Made by a program: the position numbers and the translations under genes
Notes under the pieces: generated by a model
The model's database searches: none
Seen by the model: only the letters and a program-made list of their open reading frames with translations
What the model was told of the DNA's origin: nothing
Source: a virus
IMG/VR virus record: IMGVR_UViG_3300032782_000015
Location: 1 to 47,376 of that record
DNA length: 47,376 nt
Direction: 5' to 3' (one strand)
Shown here: one piece after another, positions 14,416 through 23,122 of the stretch
How positions within the stretch are numbered: position 1 is the stretch's first letter
Layout of the letters: the number at the start of each line of letters is the position of its first letter

Positions 14416-16749
14416 ATGGCCGATCTCCCCTACACCAACAATATGCCCCGCATGACCCAATTGGTGGACCCGAAAACGGGCAAAATCTCCAATGACTGGG
14501 TAGGCTTTTTTACCAAACTCCCGGCCCGCACCGGCGGGGCTATCGCAACGGTGTCGAGTACGGATTCTCTGGCCCAAATCGGCCTTAGTGTCAACGCCCT
14601 TCTCGCCGAAGCGCGCCAGCAAAATTGGATCAAGGACAGCACCTCCGGCACGGATCAGAATTTTGCCGAAGTCATCAAAGCCGTGACCATGATCCCGGCG
14701 GCCGGGGATTTCGTCTACAATACAACGGACATACACTATTACATCTATGATCCAAACCAGCCGCTGTACGGCGGCAGCGGTATAAATGCTTCGCCTACCT
14801 ATGATTACACCAATTTAACACTAAATACGAATAATGATGGAAGTTATCCGGCCATCAATGCATTGGGATTCGATCCCACTAATTACGATACTGATTTTAC
14901 GATCTCCATCGCAGAACTTCAAAATGAATTACCTTCCCTGCAGAAGGTTTCGTTATTTTCGGGGTGGTTTGGCAATGACCTGCGCGCCAGCCAGTGTCAA
15001 ATTCGGCCTGGCATTGATCGCGCCAATAAAATAACCGGCATTGCCAAGGCCGAAGGGAATTTTCAAATGCAGGAATTCCCCTGGAGAGTAGCGGGGTTAC
15101 TCCGGAATCAAGTGCCGGTTATTTCGGCAACTGTGCAAATGGTCTGGGGCACTGTTGGTTTCGACGACAGCTACACGGGTCTCGTCGGCGACCCGAATCC
15201 ACAGCCTATTTATGGATGGGTGCCAATTTACACGCCGGCCTATGGCTCGACCCCGGCCGATAGCAGCGTTATCGAAGGCATCCAGGCCCTCAAGGCGGCC
15301 GGCTACGCCGTCACCTTCACGCCGTTCATCTTCATGGACATCCCGGCGGGGAATTCGCTGCCGTCGCCCTACGGCGGCACGCAAGCGGCGTATCCCTGGC
15401 GCGGGCGTATCACGCTCGATACCGCCATCGGCCTCCCTGGCACATCCGATCAGACAGCCGCTGCCGCTGCGGAGATAGACGCCTTCGTCAATGGCACATG
15501 GGGCTACCGCAATTTCATCCTCCATTACGCCAATCTGTGCGCCCAGGCGGGCGGCGTGGACACCTTCGTCATCGGTTCGGAAATGCGCGGGCTGACCTGG
15601 GCGCGCTCGGACAAAACCACGTTCCCCTTCGTGGATGCCCTCGTCCAGCTCGCGGCGGACGTGGCGGCCATCCTCCCCAATGCCAATATCGTTTACACGG
15701 CCGACTGGTCCGAAAACCTCAGCTACCGCCCGGCGGACGGTTCCGGCGACATCTATTTTCACCTCGACAAGCTGTTCATGTCGCCCAACATCGCCGCCGT
15801 GGCCTTCGATAATTACTGGCCGCTCTCCGACTGGCGCGACGTGCCGATGGACGGCACGAACAATGCCGACGAACTAAAATTTCCCGATATCTACGATTTT
15901 GGTTATTTAATGTCCAACGTGCAGGGCGGCGAGGGATACGACTGGTATTACGCCACGCCTGCGGACCGCGCCAATCAGGTGCGCACGCCCATCACGGACG
16001 GCGCTTACGATGAGCCCTGGGTATGGCGGTATAAGGACATCTGGAATTGGTGGAATAATTCCCACTACAACCGCATAGGCGGCGTGCGCCAGACGGGCGC
16101 CACGGAATGGCTGCCCCAGTCAAAACCTATCTGGATGATGGAATGCGGCTGCCCCGCGGTGGACAAGGGCAGCAACCAGCCAAACGTCTTCGTTGATCCG
16201 AAATCCTCCGAAAGTTTCTACCCCTATTTCTCCAATTCAAATCGCGACGATCTTATCCAGCAGCGCTATGCACACGCGATATTAAGATTTTTCGATGAAA
16301 CTGATAGCGATTTTACTCCGGGCCGCAATCCGGAAAGCGCGGTTTATTCCGGGAGAATGGTGGATGTTAGCAGAATTTACCTTTACACATGGGATGCACG
16401 CCCTTACCCGATCTTTCCGGATTGCGCCGATATTTGGGCAGATTCCAATAACTACCAAACCGGCGATTGGATCAACGGCCGCATCCCGCCGCTCGCCAAT
16501 CCGGCGCTGGTCACCGGAGGCAGCTTGACACAGCCGCGCACCATCCTGGCGCCCCGCGATCCGCAGATCGTCACGCCGGCCAACGGGAACATCACCAAGC
16601 AATGGTACATTTTCTTTCAGGGACTGGGTTACACGCAAGGGGATGCGATCCCCGATCTTCCAGCGAATCCCTCGGCGGCGGAGATCGCGGCGGCGCTCAA
16701 CGCGCTGCTGGCGGCCCTGCGCAACCAGAACCGTATCGCATCGTCATAG
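14416..16749 (+). CDS. Tail protein with GTA-type TIM-barrel (glycoside-hydrolase-like) domain
   Basis: The protein has 777 residues. About residues 270-680 match the GTA TIM-barrel-like domain of the gene transfer agent tail protein: VPIYTPAYGSTPADSSVI, GRITLDTAIG, GYRNFILHYANLCAQAGGVD, IGSEMRGLTW, VYTADWSE, FDNYWPLSDW, YDEPWVWRYKD, and WMMECGCPAVDKGSNQPNVF. Glu in IGSEMRG and Glu in MMECGCP sit where clan-A glycosidases place their acid/base and nucleophile. Short related modules flank it: residues 16-73 (KISNDWVGFFTKL ... LAEARQQNWI) and about 716-775 (NITKQWYIFFQGL ... LAALRNQNRI). It is probably a tail spike or fibre that cuts a cell-surface glycan. Confidence 0.8.
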   Translation: MADLPYTNNMPRMTQLVDPKTGKISNDWVGFFTKLPARTGGAIATVSSTDSLAQIGLSVNALLAEARQQNWIKDSTSGTDQNFAEVIKAVTMIPAAGDFVYNTTDIHYYIYDPNQPLYGGSGINASPTYDYTNLTLNTNNDGSYPAINALGFDPTNYDTDFTISIAELQNELPSLQKVSLFSGWFGNDLRASQCQIRPGIDRANKITGIAKAEGNFQMQEFPWRVAGLLRNQVPVISATVQMVWGTVGFDDSYTGLVGDPNPQPIYGWVPIYTPAYGSTPADSSVIEGIQALKAAGYAVTFTPFIFMDIPAGNSLPSPYGGTQAAYPWRGRITLDTAIGLPGTSDQTAAAAAEIDAFVNGTWGYRNFILHYANLCAQAGGVDTFVIGSEMRGLTWARSDKTTFPFVDALVQLAADVAAILPNANIVYTADWSENLSYRPADGSGDIYFHLDKLFMSPNIAAVAFDNYWPLSDWRDVPMDGTNNADELKFPDIYDFGYLMSNVQGGEGYDWYYATPADRANQVRTPITDGAYDEPWVWRYKDIWNWWNNSHYNRIGGVRQTGATEWLPQSKPIWMMECGCPAVDKGSNQPNVFVDPKSSESFYPYFSNSNRDDLIQQRYAHAILRFFDETDSDFTPGRNPESAVYSGRMVDVSRIYLYTWDARPYPIFPDCADIWADSNNYQTGDWINGRIPPLANPALVTGGSLTQPRTILAPRDPQIVTPANGNITKQWYIFFQGLGYTQGDAIPDLPANPSAAEIAAALNALLAALRNQNRIASS

Positions 16750-16763
16750 CCGCGCCGGAAGAG

Positions 16764-17171
16764 GTGCCGGGCCTCGCGCGCTTTGGCCGCGAATGGTGGG
16801 AGGCTGACGGCCTCGACGCAGAACCGTTCGACGAACAATGCTTTGTTCACCATTTGTTCGTACACTTGAAGCTGGGAACGATCCTCGTTTTGAAACGGGC
16901 GGGCATCATCCAGGGCTTTATCTCTATCATCCTAGGCCCCAATCCCTTCACGGGATCGCTCTCCGCCTCGAAAGGCTTCTGGTACACCACGCCGGAAGCG
17001 GCCGGCTACGGCGCGTATCTCCTCGCGGAGGCCGAGCGCTGGGCAAAGCTGGCCGGGGCACGGAATTTTGAATGTGCGGTGCCGAAAGAGCGTGCCGCCC
17101 GGCTCCTCGAACAGCGCGGCTACTTGGCGCGCGAATGGGCATTTCGTAAACCCTTATGGCAGAACTCTTAA
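16764..17171 (+). CDS. GNAT-family N-acetyltransferase-like protein
   Basis: The frame reads PEEVPGLARFGREWWEADGL, a helical region, LGTILVLKRAGIIQGFISII (strands 2-4), ASKGFWYTTPEAAGYGAYLLAEAERWAKLAGARNFEC (acetyl-CoA-binding helix region) and LLEQRGYLAREWAFRKP, typical of the GNAT C-terminus. The likely family start (RIVIAAPEEVP) extends upstream into the tail gene without an ATG. The first acceptable codon is GTG at 16764, with no convincing ribosome binding site. Homologous small acetyltransferases occur beside podovirus tail genes. The substrate is unknown. Confidence 0.65.
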   Translation: MPGLARFGREWWEADGLDAEPFDEQCFVHHLFVHLKLGTILVLKRAGIIQGFISIILGPNPFTGSLSASKGFWYTTPEAAGYGAYLLAEAERWAKLAGARNFECAVPKERAARLLEQRGYLAREWAFRKPLWQNS

Positions 17172-17920
17172 GTCTTATTCCGCTGGCCGGCGGCCTGATT
17201 TCCGGCTTTGGCCAGCAGGCGGGCGATCAAGCGGCAGCCGCCCAGGCGGCAGCAACTAAAAATTACATTAATAACAACCTGACAACCCAGACGGGTTACC
17301 AGCAGCCGTATATGACGGCCGGCACCCAGGCCAGTACGATGCTGTCCAACCTCAACGGGTTGAACGGCGCGTCCGGGCAGGCGGCGGCCGGGGCGGCGTT
17401 TCGGACCGATCCAGGCTGGGCGGCGGCGAGTAAATACGCGCAAGACCAGCTCAGCGCGAAAGCAAATGCCTCCGGCAACGGACTGGGCGGTGCGCAAATT
17501 GCGCAGCTCTCCCAGTTGGAGGCCGGGCAGATGAATCAGGCATATCAGGACTGGTTTCGCCGCTTGCAAGGGCAGGTTCAGGCCGGGCAGACCGCGACCG
17601 GCCAGCTTTCGCAGTTCACTGGCCTCAATGAAAACTCCTACGGCAACGCGGCGTCGGCGCAAGGGTATTATACCGGCGCGGGGATTGCCGCGCCGTATAT
17701 GGGTCTTGGCGGCGGTCTGGCGGGAGCCGGATCGATGCTGGGCGGCATGTATGGATTGAATGGCGGGTTAGCGCCCAATCAGCGCAGCTTGCAAACGTTG
17801 TTTGGCAATAGCAGCACATCTGCTGGAGGGGGCGCGGGCGGCGGCGGTACGGTAGCATCCGGCGGCGGACTTGGGACACTCCCGGCCCTCGCCGGCACAT
17901 CCCTCAGTTATGGAGTTTAA
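17156..17920 (+). CDS. Internal virion / DNA ejection protein (small)
   Basis: The protein has 254 residues and is Ala/Gly/Gln-rich. It starts with a hydrophobic stretch (LLSLIPLAGGLISGFG) followed by a helical Ala-rich region and YQQPYMTAGTQASTML. A central KYAQDQLSAKANASGNGLGG and QLEAGQMNQAYQDWFRRLQG follow, and the tail is Gly-rich. This pattern is typical of P22 gp7-like ejection proteins, which leave the virion with DNA and line a channel across the envelope. Its place after the tail genes and before two larger Ala-rich proteins supports the role. Confidence 0.7.
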   Translation: MAELLSLIPLAGGLISGFGQQAGDQAAAAQAAATKNYINNNLTTQTGYQQPYMTAGTQASTMLSNLNGLNGASGQAAAGAAFRTDPGWAAASKYAQDQLSAKANASGNGLGGAQIAQLSQLEAGQMNQAYQDWFRRLQGQVQAGQTATGQLSQFTGLNENSYGNAASAQGYYTGAGIAAPYMGLGGGLAGAGSMLGGMYGLNGGLAPNQRSLQTLFGNSSTSAGGGAGGGGTVASGGGLGTLPALAGTSLSYGV

Positions 17921-17923
17921 CCC

Positions 17924-19681
17924 ATGTCGATGATGGGCTATGTCACAACCCCGCTGCCGCAGGACCCGGCGAACTATGCCGGGGTGGGGCTGAATATGTG
18001 GAATACCATGGAATCGGGCGCCAACCGGTACGACGCCAACCAGCTCCAGCTTGCCAATACCCAGGCGGGCGGCCTGGCGGCGGCAGGGAATTATTCCGGC
18101 GCGCAAAATTACATGCTGCAGCATGGCTACCCCGGCCAGGCGCAATTTTACGGCAACCTCGGCCAGATCATCCAGAACCGGCAGGACGAATCGGATAAGG
18201 CCGATGTGAACATCGCCGTAGGGCAGGCGCTGGCCCGCGGCGACCGGCAAGGCGCAGCCAATGCGCTCTATAATGCCGGCCGTTTCACCGAGGCGCAAAC
18301 CCTGCTGACGCAAGGGCAGAATCAGCAAAACACCAGTCTGGGACAGCAGGCAGGCGCCGCCGCGGCGAAGGGCGATTTCGATACCGCCGCCAAGCTGGCC
18401 TACCAGAGCGGCGACGCAAAAACCGCCGCATGGTATCAGCAGAAGGCGCAGGAGGCCAAGACACAGCAGCAGGGCGTCATGCTCGATACGGCGCAGAAAC
18501 TGCGCCGCGCGCTCGCCTCCGCGACAACGCAAGACCAATACGATTCCATCCACGATACCCTCGTCGCCTCCGGCGTGCCGGAAGCCAAGGTACAGCAATA
18601 CCGGGATTTTTCGAAGAAGGACGAGCACCTGGCCGAACTCGACCGGCATATTACGGTGATGGGGGGAAATCAGCCTGCCGCAGCACAGCCATTGCCAAAA
18701 CCGGAAACGGGATATCGCTGGAAGATTGATCCGGCTACGAAACAGCCAATTCTTGATAATACAGGGCAGCCTGTAGAGGAGCCAGTTCCAGGCGGCGGCA
18801 AAGACTACCAGCCCGATCCGGCAATTGTGCAAGCCATCCGAAGAGGCGCAGTGCTTCCGCAGGAAATCGTTTCGCCGTTTAAACTCGAACATCAAAAGCT
18901 TATGTCTGCTGTTTTGGCGGCAGATACTTCAGACGATAAATATAACCAAACTGCGGCGGAAAGCTCGAAAAAAGCATTCGGCCGTTTTAGCGCAATGGGA
19001 GCGGACGAAAAAGACACGAAATCGCTCAATCAGCTTTTCGGTCATATCGGTGATTTTTCGAACTCCATTGAAGATTTGGGGCCGTCGAATTTTAGCGCAC
19101 TGAATTACTTTCAAAACGCAACGTCGCGAGGTGTGGGTTCCGATGCCGTAACGACATTCCTGAATTGGCGCGATACGGTGGGGGGTGAATACGAACGCTT
19201 GCTGAAAGGCGGCGTCCCGGATGTGTCGTCAAAAAAGGATTATCAGGATCGCGCTTCCGAAAGAGGATCGAAACAACAGCTAACGACCACGGCCGCAGAT
19301 ACGGCCGAAGCTGCGCTAGCGCGGTTTAAATCCATTGAAAATCAGTATAAAGCTGCGACAGACCCGCGATACAGACAGCCACTGGAATTTTTTAATCCAG
19401 AATCGAAGGCAATTGCGTCGTTGACAGCTCAGCGTTGGCAAGAGAATCACCCCGGCGCCGATATACGGAAGAAATATCACGAGCTTTCGGATTACGCACC
19501 GGCGGTGATGAATGCGGATGGAAGCGTGAAATACCCGGCAGGGAAGCTTTATACACCGCCTGCACCAGCCGCAGCTCCCGCCCAAGCTGCCCCCGCGCAG
19601 CCGCAGGCTCCAATCACTGCAACAGGGCCTGATGGCCATAAAATTATGTTGCAGAATGGCCAATGGGTACCAATGCAATGA
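17924..19681 (+). CDS. Internal virion / DNA ejection protein (middle)
   Basis: The protein has 585 residues and starts 3 bases after the preceding stop. The first 230 residues form short Ala-rich helical repeats (ALYNAGRFTEAQTLLTQGQN, KLAYQSGDAKTAAWYQQKAQEAK) that look like tetratricopeptide-type hairpins. The C-terminal half is charged, less GC-rich and ends with a Pro/Ala linker and a small strand pair (GHKIMLQNGQWVPM). P22-like phages encode a comparable mid-sized ejection protein here. The family is inferred from context; the repeats are seen directly. Confidence 0.65.
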   Translation: MSMMGYVTTPLPQDPANYAGVGLNMWNTMESGANRYDANQLQLANTQAGGLAAAGNYSGAQNYMLQHGYPGQAQFYGNLGQIIQNRQDESDKADVNIAVGQALARGDRQGAANALYNAGRFTEAQTLLTQGQNQQNTSLGQQAGAAAAKGDFDTAAKLAYQSGDAKTAAWYQQKAQEAKTQQQGVMLDTAQKLRRALASATTQDQYDSIHDTLVASGVPEAKVQQYRDFSKKDEHLAELDRHITVMGGNQPAAAQPLPKPETGYRWKIDPATKQPILDNTGQPVEEPVPGGGKDYQPDPAIVQAIRRGAVLPQEIVSPFKLEHQKLMSAVLAADTSDDKYNQTAAESSKKAFGRFSAMGADEKDTKSLNQLFGHIGDFSNSIEDLGPSNFSALNYFQNATSRGVGSDAVTTFLNWRDTVGGEYERLLKGGVPDVSSKKDYQDRASERGSKQQLTTTAADTAEAALARFKSIENQYKAATDPRYRQPLEFFNPESKAIASLTAQRWQENHPGADIRKKYHELSDYAPAVMNADGSVKYPAGKLYTPPAPAAAPAQAAPAQPQAPITATGPDGHKIMLQNGQWVPMQ

Positions 19682-22600
19682 ACAGCGCGCCCCCGCTGCC
19701 GCCAGGGTATACGCTGGACGCGCCAGCGGGTAACGTTCCGCCGCCTCCGCCGGGATATACATTGGATGCAAAACCGGCAGCATTGCAGACGCCTCCCGGC
19801 ATTTCCGTAACGCCGCCGGTTCCCCCCCCTGCCCCGCCTTCTGTCCCGGCCGCCGCGCCGCCGCCCCCGCCGGGCGGCATCGTCGGCCAGCTCCATGACG
19901 CTGGCGCGCGGATGTTCGATCAATTCTCGACGCCATCGCACTATCAGCATTTCTCCGAAGCCGATATTGCGAAAATGTCGCCATTTCAGCAATATGTCCG
20001 CCCCTTCGTGGATGCCGGACTAACCACCTACGATATGATCAAGGGCGGCCTCGCCCAGACCGGGCGCGGCCTCGCCGATGCAGCGCGCGGCGGCGGCCAG
20101 CCGGGGAATACCGCCGAGGCCATCGCGGGGCAGCTCGTTCCCGGCTTCGGCATGCTGACGGCGCTGGGGGGCGCCCCCTCCACCGTCTACAACCGGATGA
20201 CCGGCGGCAATGCGCCGGCGCCGGGCCTCGATGTCGCGCAAGGGCTGATGGGCGCCGCAACCGCGCCTGTTTCGGCTACGGCGGAGGTACTGGCGGCGCA
20301 GCCCATCGAACATTACACCGGCTCGCCGGTACTCGGCACGCTCGGCTCGCTGGCCGCGCAGGCGGCGGTGCCGATGGGAGAGATGCATGCGCCGGTCCGG
20401 GCGGCCGAGGGCGAACGTTTGGGTGCGCCGCTGCCGGGCCGCGCGTTTGATCTGCCGGAATTGATTCCGCATAATGGCGGCTTTGCCGTCGATACCGGCG
20501 TACCTTATGGCCCTTCGGACCCCTATGCGGCAACATTGCATCCTTGGGAAAAAGCCGCCCTCGAACCGGAGGCGCCGGCAACAGCGGCGGCGCGCGCCGC
20601 CGCCGCGGACAGAGATAATTGGATCGCCACGCCTCAGAGCATCATCGACCGGGCGGAATTGCGCGCCCAGCGCCTGGAGGATCAGGCGGCGGCAGAACGT
20701 TCCGGCGTGCGCATGCCGCCGGGGATGCTCATGAGTGCACCTTTGCAAGGCGTAACGCAAACGCTTGGTGAACTGCCCTTTACCAGCCGTCCCATCAGGC
20801 AAGCCATAGAGACAGCATACCGCGATTTGGCCAAAAGACGCGAGGATATCGCCGGCGAATTCGGCACCACCTCCGGGCCGGCCGGCCTCGGCGCCGTCGC
20901 CAAAGGGGCAATGGACGATACGCAAAAAGCGCTGCTCGAACGGGACAAGGGGGATGCGGAGGCGATTGCACAGAGCCTTGGCCGGTCTGCGAGCGCTCGC
21001 GATATGGGGCAAATTGCCAGTGAGGCAATTGAACGATTTCGCGATAAATCGGCGTCTCCGGATGTTATTGGAAAAATGGCAACCGATGAATTGCAAAAAT
21101 TAAAAGGTGCACCAGCATCCGCCTCCTCATCGCCCTTGCAACTCGCCGCCGCTTACGAACTCGCTGCGCGGGAAATCCCGGAGAATATGTTCAAGGGACG
21201 TTCCAAGCCCGATGAGGATCGTTTCATGGGAGGTATGGAAAATACGCGGCAAGTACTGCTAGATATTGCTAAGCGTAATCAGGCAAAATTTTCTCAAACA
21301 GAAAAAGATATTCCGCGTCCTGGAATCGGTGAAGGTATCGGGGAAGCAAAAAGCATCAGTGATGCGGCCTATCCTGTTACAGGAAGATCGACGGCCGCGC
21401 TTTATGTACGTTCATTGTTAAATACGCCTATCCGTTTTAACATCCAAGCCATGCGCGGCATCCGTACGGACTTTGGCGCCATGGTACGCGCACTGCGTCC
21501 GGAAGATGCCGGTACAATTCAGGCGGCCGATCTTGCGCGCATCCAGCAAGCGCAGACGGCTGACATCATCAACTTGCTTGACCGCAATGCCAAGGAGTAC
21601 GCCGCTAATCCTCAAAAGACTTATGATGTGCAGTACGGCGGCAAAGCCGTAAAAATGACCGGTCAGGAGCTGGCCGCACGCACGCAAAACGCCAAACAGC
21701 TCTATTTTGAAGCCGACGCCATGACCAAGGCGAACAAAGAGCACATGGAAACGCTCAAGCGGTTTTACGGCAACGAAACGACGCCTGATCAAATCGGCCG
21801 CGCCATCTTTTCCGATGCCACGAGCAAGGCGAGTAATATTGACCGGCTTGGCGCCTTGAAAGCGGCCTTGCGGCCGGCCGAATGGAAGGAGATCGGCGCC
21901 GGCGTTCTGCGGGATATGTGGCGCACGAACGAGACGGATTTTTCGCCGGAGGAGTTTCGCAAGGGCTGGCAGCAAATGCCGCCAGAGACTAAACAGATAT
22001 TGTTCGGCCGCAAAGCCAAGGCTCTCGACGATGTCGCAAACAGCGGATCAGCCGAACAGATCGCGGCGCTCCGGAAAGCCTACGGCAGCCTGCCGGACGA
22101 GGCCGTCGCCGGGCGCGTCCTCGCCGATGCCAAAGAGGGAACGCCGGGCAACATCGCGCGGCTACGGCAGCTTTTCGACGCCAGCACACCCCAGCAGGCG
22201 AACGAAATTCGCGCCGGCTTGTTCCGCATGCTGGGGCGCGTTACGGGCGATGCCACCGGCATTGCGTCGGAAATAAAATTCAACCCCGGCACTTTTGCCA
22301 AAAATTGGAAGGATATGTCGGACGAGGCTAAAAACATGCTGTTCCGGGATACCCCTCACCGGCAGGCTATCGATGATTTTGCGCGGCTGTGCGAGCGCGC
22401 TCAGCGTTTTGAAAAAACAGCCAATACATCGCGGTCAGCCTATTCGGCCGCCGGTTTGAGCGAAATGCTAGCACCATTTGCTGCCGCCGGGTCGGCGCTC
22501 ATGGGACACTGGCAGATGGCGGGAGAAGTGGCTGGCGGCATGGCTGGCGCATATCTCATCGGCAAGGGCTTGTCCAGCACCAGGTATGCCAACTGGCTAA

Positions 22601-22845
22601 CGCGAGCCGTAGAACTGAACGGCAAGGGCGCATCGCCGCTTGCCATGCGGACACACCTCAACACTTTGTATCGCGTTGTCCGCCAGGTGCGCGATCCGGA
22701 AGAAAGGGCGGCCGGGATGGCGATGGCAAAAGCTTTTGGCGCCTATCTTCAAGCACACACTCCCGCAGCTCTGCCGGGCGCAGCATCCGCCGGCGCCAAC
22801 GAACGCAATCGTCAGGCCGCAGCGGCCGGGCTTGGCGCACGATGA
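19678..22845 (+). CDS. Large internal virion / ejection protein, 1055 aa
   Basis: The start overlaps the previous stop (ATGA). The N-terminus is a Pro-rich stretch with repeated PPPPPGYTLDA units (residues 5-40) and further Pro runs to about residue 65. A long Ala/Gly-rich helical body follows. A Gly/Ala hydrophobic segment lies near residues 920-965 (MLAPFAAAGSALMGHWQMAG ... GGMAGAYLIGKG), able to insert in or lie on a membrane. This is the expected size of the largest ejectosome component in podoviruses. No lytic transglycosylase motif was found. The C-terminal stop is coupled to a tiny ORF. Confidence 0.7.
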   Translation: MNSAPPLPPGYTLDAPAGNVPPPPPGYTLDAKPAALQTPPGISVTPPVPPPAPPSVPAAAPPPPPGGIVGQLHDAGARMFDQFSTPSHYQHFSEADIAKMSPFQQYVRPFVDAGLTTYDMIKGGLAQTGRGLADAARGGGQPGNTAEAIAGQLVPGFGMLTALGGAPSTVYNRMTGGNAPAPGLDVAQGLMGAATAPVSATAEVLAAQPIEHYTGSPVLGTLGSLAAQAAVPMGEMHAPVRAAEGERLGAPLPGRAFDLPELIPHNGGFAVDTGVPYGPSDPYAATLHPWEKAALEPEAPATAAARAAAADRDNWIATPQSIIDRAELRAQRLEDQAAAERSGVRMPPGMLMSAPLQGVTQTLGELPFTSRPIRQAIETAYRDLAKRREDIAGEFGTTSGPAGLGAVAKGAMDDTQKALLERDKGDAEAIAQSLGRSASARDMGQIASEAIERFRDKSASPDVIGKMATDELQKLKGAPASASSSPLQLAAAYELAAREIPENMFKGRSKPDEDRFMGGMENTRQVLLDIAKRNQAKFSQTEKDIPRPGIGEGIGEAKSISDAAYPVTGRSTAALYVRSLLNTPIRFNIQAMRGIRTDFGAMVRALRPEDAGTIQAADLARIQQAQTADIINLLDRNAKEYAANPQKTYDVQYGGKAVKMTGQELAARTQNAKQLYFEADAMTKANKEHMETLKRFYGNETTPDQIGRAIFSDATSKASNIDRLGALKAALRPAEWKEIGAGVLRDMWRTNETDFSPEEFRKGWQQMPPETKQILFGRKAKALDDVANSGSAEQIAALRKAYGSLPDEAVAGRVLADAKEGTPGNIARLRQLFDASTPQQANEIRAGLFRMLGRVTGDATGIASEIKFNPGTFAKNWKDMSDEAKNMLFRDTPHRQAIDDFARLCERAQRFEKTANTSRSAYSAAGLSEMLAPFAAAGSALMGHWQMAGEVAGGMAGAYLIGKGLSSTRYANWLTRAVELNGKGASPLAMRTHLNTLYRVVRQVRDPEERAAGMAMAKAFGAYLQAHTPAALPGAASAGANERNRQAAAAGLGAR

Positions 22846-22970
22846 ACCCGAGGCACACCATCGCGGACATCCCGGCCATGATTCTCAAGAGCGACGGATC
22901 GGGGCTGATCTCGAAGACAACGAGCGAAATGATCAATGCGCGCAGCGGAGTCACGAGGCTGGACCGATGA
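22842..22970 (+). CDS. Tiny coupled ORF, 42 aa
   Basis: The ATG overlaps the stop of the large ejection gene (ATGA) and its own stop overlaps the next ATG in the same way. The sequence contains DIPAMILKSDGSGLISKTTSE and looks like a normal soluble peptide. The coupling chain is the main support. Function unknown. Confidence 0.4.
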   Translation: MNPRHTIADIPAMILKSDGSGLISKTTSEMINARSGVTRLDR

Positions 22971-23041
22971 ACAAGAGCTGGCGCAATCGAGGCGCGGGCA
23001 GAAATGAAATCCCCGCCAGATATGCCGAGGCGACCATCTGA
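22967..23041 (+). CDS. Tiny coupled ORF, 24 aa
   Basis: It is coupled by ATGA overlap to the 42-aa ORF. Short, basic and unrecognised (WRNRGAGRNEIPARYAEA). It could simply be the read-out of an untranslated spacer; about 80 bases without a gene follow before the next start. Confidence 0.25.
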   Translation: MNKSWRNRGAGRNEIPARYAEATI

Positions 23042-23122
23042 CGGGGACCACGCTGAAGGGATTTTGGCAGTCCTCAGCAAGACGGCTTTTAAACCCTGGC
23101 GGATAAATGTCAAGGATTTTTG

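Noticed and set aside
12835-14736. 633-codon leftward open frame opposite the hub gene
   Set aside because: It is antisense to well-supported adaptor and gp10-like genes, composed of residues expected from the reverse of GC-rich codons, and has no recognisable domain or ribosome binding site.
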